Shown piece after piece: positions 59,397 through 64,000 of a DNA stretch of 64,000 bases; positions within the stretch are counted from its first letter, which is position 1; every line of letters starts with the position of its first letter. The notes below the pieces were generated by a model. That model had not been told where the DNA came from, ran no database searches, and saw nothing but the letters and a program-made list of their open reading frames with translations. Origin of the DNA: Iris pallida (taxonomy: Eukaryota; Streptophyta; Magnoliopsida; Asparagales; Iridaceae); NCBI GenBank assembly GCA_029216955.1, contig JANAVB010042263.1, positions 62,001 to 126,000 of the forward strand. Reading direction: 5' to 3'. The position numbers and the translations under genes are program-made.

Positions 59397-60773
59397 TGTC
59401 ACGTCCCGCTCCCGTAGAAGCGATCGTCCTCGCTAAGGCGTGATGCTGCATGAGCCTAGATTGCGCTCGTGCAAGGCGGGTTCCATAACGGCTAATTACA
59501 ACGGCTGCGATGGGGTCGTCGTACAGAAGTCCCAAGCAGAGACATTGAAGAATAACAACATAAATTTAAAGCAAAACACAAGTCATTCAAAAGATACATT
59601 TTATTGATATTGGAACAAAGATTACAAAAGGGGCACAAGGGCAATATTACAATCACTCAAGCTCACTCTTTTTACATTACAAGTCACTCAGCTCTCTCTC
59701 ATCTCTCAATACATGTCTTGAGCCAGCGGATGCTTTGGATAGGCGACGTCCATACATTATGTCCGTATAAGTCTAGACTCCATGCGGCCGCACGCTTCGA
59801 ATCGTCAAGGAACTCCGTACCTCGATGCATCCAAGTGAGCTCCACGCCACGAGCTTCTACCTGTGCTTGCACATAAAAACTGTATGGGTGTCAGTACTCA
59901 ACTTTACAGGTGGTGTGAGCTCCTCGTCCACCCATACAAAACTAACACGTTCATTTACTTTGTGCAACATAGTCCCATTACGATTGTCTTTCTACTCTTG
60001 CCTTAGGATCAGTTTTAGGACATAGACTCTCGGCCTATTTTGTGTCTCTAGCCCATTTCCGTGCCTTGCACTAGCAACTTACTTATACTTTGCCTCTAAA
60101 CCTTCTCGTGTCAACAACGTCAACTTATCAAGTCGTATTTGCCTTTCGGCCAATACTCAAAGACGCAACTACATGATAGTACCCAATTTCTATGTGACCG
60201 TACTACAAGTCCATATTGAGGTCGTGCCTCGCAACAAGGTATGACTTAACCATATCGCCGCCTCGCGGCCCTTTCTACTTTAATCACCAACTGACCCAAT
60301 CAAGACTTGTGGACTAAGTGTCACTCGACCGACTTTGTCTTGCAACGCTTCCTGACTTAAACTCGAAATGACTCAAACCCAATATATGCAACTCTATGCC
60401 AACAACTTAAGACTCGATACCACATCTCGTACCGAAGTACGGTATCAACGTTGCGGCCAAATCTTAGGCCCAAAAATTGTCTTCCAAAACGTACACACAT
60501 TCAACTCGACACATTCCAAAGGCATACACGCGAATAGCCGCTATATGTCGACTCATCTATATGAAAGGTCACTAGCACCACAAGCTATCCTGGACTTATA
60601 GCTTTGTTATTTGGCGACCCTTTCAACGCAAGTAGCGAGCCCCGCTGAAAGTTCCCAAATAACCTGAGCGTTACTCCCAGCTTGGCTATACCGTGTTTTC
60701 TCCTAGGCCGAAACGTTCCCATGGCCCCGGGTTGCCGCTCAAAAAAACAATCGCCCTTGTCGACAAGTTACCC
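59397..60773 (-). repeat. G 3' LTR, truncated
   Basis: Starts TGTCACGTCCCGCTCCC and follows 62066 onward closely up to CTTGTCGACAAGTT.CCC, then homology ends. Confidence 0.88.
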
Positions 60774-62050
60774 CTGTGATGCATGTGCGAGACACTTCTA
60801 TTTTCTGCATAACCATCAAGACACTTCTATTTTTATCCACATTTATTTCAATCAAAATTCTAAGTATTGCATCCATCAAAACAATAACACTTGCACGATC
60901 ATCATTCCTCGATTAGAGTGCCCCCGAGTTATCGCATATCGATCTTTGATACGCCTCAATACCATCGATGATATGCGTAACCTGACGATCTTCCTTTGCA
61001 ACAAATTTCGAGTCGTGCGAATGATGCTATCGTCCGACTGGATAATCTCCTTGACATTCAAATTCAAGTTCGATCATTATCCCTCGAATCATTCACAACA
61101 TCAATTTCCTCAAACCCAAATTCGCGTATTGTTCATCCGTCTATCTTAAGTCATCGAGCAACATTTTTCTTCAAATTACATCATTTCTTGCTAACTCAAA
61201 TCATCTAGCAACATCCATCCCGATTCCTTAAAGTTCTTAAACATTTGAATCATTTCAATGTACGTTATCATCCGATCGTGCTAACTTTTCGTATATAATT
61301 CTTATCGATTTCCTCGATCGAGTCATCCATTCGCACACCTTAACTTTTTTTGATTCAGTTTCACCTTACTCAATCATTTTTGCGTCTTATACTCGCGCAA
61401 TCCTCAATCTCGTACACGTTCCGTGCACGTCAATTTCTAGGTTGTTCGAATCAACTCATCAAATCTTAAGACTACAACTTATTCAACGATACTCAATCAA
61501 AGGCTTTGCATACACGCGACGCTTGCTGATAAACTCATTGACACCCCGCATCCTCAATCGATCGATCGACATCCCTGAGGCTATCGCATACACCACTCAG
61601 GGATGAAGTCATTCAACAAATCCTCAACTTATCATTCGATTCACAATCTATTTCCTCGAATTTCCGTCCGAACGATTCTCTAAATTTTAAGCACGCTCAT
61701 TTATATCGCAACAACGTTATCGTCGCTCGATAGTACCCCTATCGATAGTCATCCCACTTACTCAATCGATTCCAACTCATTGTCATCTGAAACGGATCGA
61801 ATCTCGCACTCGACGCTTCCAAGGTCGACGTAACTTTGGTGTATATGCCCAGCCCGACTTAGCTAACCGTGCTTACGCAAATCATCTTTTTTTTGTTTTG
61901 TCAAAAACTGTTCTCCTATATTTTGTAAATTATTTAGACTTATTGTATGGACATCCCGTAGGACATTTGAGAGAGAGCACACCAACGATATCAACTTGTG
62001 GAAGCAACAGAGTTAAAGAATTCAATCGAAGTCCAAGGACGTAAAGCCGT
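60774..62050 (-). other. G internal region, non-coding
   Basis: No gag or pol. The segment 60911-61035 matches B (17053-17178, opposite strand) closely at the same distance (about 1.05 kb) from the primer site. The first 40 nt after the primer site also match B. Confidence 0.75.
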
Positions 62051-62062
62051 GCTCTGATACCA
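62051..62062 (-). other. primer binding site of G (initiator tRNA-Met)
   Basis: Minus strand TGGTATCAGAGC, separated from the LTR by TAA exactly as in B. Confidence 0.9.
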
Positions 62063-62065
62063 TTA

Positions 62066-64000
62066 TGTCACGCCCCGCGTCCATAGGAGCGATCGTCCTC
62101 GCTAAGGCGTGATGTCGCACGAGTCTAGATTGCGCTCGTGCAAGACGGGTTCCATAACGATCGATTACAGCAGCTGCGACAGGGTCGTCGCACATAAGTC
62201 CCAAGCAGAGACATTGAAGAATAGTAGCGAAAATTTAAAGCAAAATACAAGTCATTCACAAGATACATTTTATTGATATTGGAACAAAGATTAAAAAGGG
62301 GGCACGAGGCCAATATTACAATCACTCAAGCTCACTATTCTCATATTACAAGTCACTCAGCTCTCTCTCATCTCTCAATACATGTCTTGAGCCAGCGGAT
62401 GCATTGGATAGGCGACGTCCATACATAATGTCCCGTATAAGTCTAGACTCCACGCGGCTGCACGCTTCGAATCGCCAAGGAACTTCGTGCCTCGACGCAT
62501 CCAAGCGAGCTCCGCGCCACGAGCTTCTACCTGTGCCTGCACATAAAAACTGTATGGGTGTCAGTACTCAACTTTACTGGTGGTGTGAGCTCCTCGCCCA
62601 CCTATACAAAATCAACACGTTCATTTACTTTGTGCAACATAGTCCCTTTATGATTGTCTTTCTACTCTTGCCTTAGGATCAGTTTTAGGACATAAACTCT
62701 CGGCCTATTTTGTGTCTCTAGACCATTTACGTGCCTTGCACTAGCAACTTACTTATACTTTGCCTCTAAACCTTCTCGTGTCAACAACGTCAACTTATTA
62801 AGTCGTATTTGCCTTTCGGCCAATACTCAAAGACGCAACTACATGATAGTACCCAATTTCTATGTGACCGTGCTACAAGTCCATATTGAGGTCGTGCCTC
62901 GCAACAAGGTATGACTTAACCATATCGCCGCCTCGCGGCCCTTTCTACTTTAATCACCAACTGACCCAATCAAGACTTGTGGACTAAGTGTCACTCGACC
63001 GACTTTGTCTTGCAACGCTTCCTGACTTAAACTCGAAATGACTCAAACCCAATATATGCAACTCTATGCCAACAACTTAAGACTCGATGCCACATCTCGT
63101 ACAGAAGTACGGTATCAACGTTGCGGCCAAATCTTAGGCCCAAACATTATCTTCCAAAACGTACACACATTCAACTCGACACATTCCAAAGGCATACACG
63201 TGGATAGCCGCTATATGCCGACTCATCTATATGAAAGGTCACTAGCACCACAAGCTATCCTGGACTTATAGCTTTGTTAATCGACGACCCTTTCAGTGCA
63301 AGTAGCGAGCCCCGTTGAAAGTTCCCGAATAACCTGAGCGGTACTCCCAGCTCGGCTATATCGTGTTTCCTCTTAGGCCGAAACGATCCCTTGGCCCGGG
63401 TTGCCGCTCGAAGAAACAATCGCCTTTGTCGACAAGTTGCCCAATGACCATGCAAGACTCGACTCGAACTGACATCTCATACAGTCATTATTCTTCTAAT
63501 GTTACCATCTCTCAGGGCCAAATTCAATGCTTCTCACATCTAAGACCGCCTCGACGACCCATGGTCGCGAGCATTCTTCCTTCTTGCCCTATCATTTCAT
63601 TCGACTCAGGAACGACAATTTGAGAGCCCTTCTTCTAACTCAATTTAATCAACAGTGGCCCGTGCCTTAAAAATACTAAGTCTGTGACATCGTGCCTTAA
63701 ACCAACTTGAACTCTATGCGATACTTCCGTCCAAGACATACTTTATATGATGGACCTTGAGACCGTAAGACTATGTGGTTAAACCCCGTCGTAGAACTCG
63801 TAGGACCGTGCTTGCTACTACTCCGATAGCCTAACATAACTTGTCTAACTTAATCGTGCAACAACTTGACGAGCAAAGACTGCGTCAAGCCTTGCATCAT
63901 GGGAACGTGCCGTACACGCGATCGACTTTGAATAACCAAGCTATTTGGGTGCCCAGACTTATGCCACAGGCCGTGCAATACAACTTTAACCCGTGGGGCG
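62066..64000 (-). repeat. G 5' LTR, incomplete at the window edge
   Basis: Aligns with 59397-60773 and, beyond that, with B (for example the GTTGCCCAATGACCATGCA stretch near 63438 with 4885-4915). Frames here are incidental. Confidence 0.88.

Larger units (their letters stand above)
59397..64000 (-). mobile_element. element G: B-related LTR element with internal deletion, runs off the window
   Basis: Minus orientation: the 5' LTR starts beyond 64000 and ends at 62066, primer site 62051-62062, internal region to 60774, then the remaining part of the 3' LTR (60773-59397). The two LTR copies align until 60773, where the left one switches to internal sequence. So one deletion removed the 3' half of the internal region, the purine tract and the start of the 3' LTR. 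Target flank on the left is GGTGA; the right flank is outside. Confidence 0.85.

Noticed and set aside
1..64000. tRNA or rRNA genes, CRISPR arrays, bacterial operons
   Set aside because: None seen; the sequence is eukaryotic repeat DNA, and direct repeats found are minisatellites without spacer structure.

Overview
The window looks like heterochromatic or intergenic DNA of a land plant with a large, LTR-retrotransposon-rich genome. Reasons: two Ty3/gypsy chromovirus copies with plant-type gag-pol and a C-terminal chromodomain, initiator-Met primer sites (TGGTATCAGAGC), very long LTRs (2.3-4.4 kb), W-box and G-box promoter motifs, and no intact cellular gene. Species cannot be named from the sequence.

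Nearly everything is a nest of LTR elements, resolved here by matching LTR pairs and 5-bp target-site duplications (TSDs). Left to right: K, a truncated + strand LTR plus gag start (1-about 3200); an unclassified minus-strand ORF (3158-3580); B (3764-26926, +, TSD CTTAC), a non-coding element whose 5' LTR is split by A (5906-15600, -, TSD TGCGT) and whose internal region is split by F (17657-23527, -, TSD GAATG); C (27351-40343, -, TSD CTCAT), a chromovirus inserted in a 27-bp minisatellite; a solo LTR I (41907-44235, -); D (44382-56770, -, TSD TGGCG), a second chromovirus whose integrase is split by solo LTR E (48367-50250, -, TSD GATAT); a gene-derived or unclassified stretch with a leucine-zipper-like exon and a palindromic minisatellite (56776-58520); H, an LTR fragment (58521-59396, +); and G (59397 to beyond 64000, -), a B-like element with an internal deletion. 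A 225-bp foldback MITE sits in one LTR of A.

Two lineages are visible. K, A, C, D and F share an unusual primer-site-like motif GTGGTGGCCCATGCAGGTC 7-8 nt from the LTR; C, K and F also share a gag start resembling MVETR. C and D carry gag, protease, RT, RNase H, integrase and chromodomain; A and F are non-autonomous. B, E, G and I form a second group with related LTR ends; B and G have the initiator-Met primer site and no recognisable genes.

C and D are both dead through point stops (three and five), every one explicable as a C-to-T change on one strand. The most notable signals are a hairpin with invariant AGGA loop and covarying stem just before the polypurine tract in five families, an array of LTR hairpins sharing a loop motif with changing stems in A and D, and a well-delimited 93-nt intron in the integrase of C.
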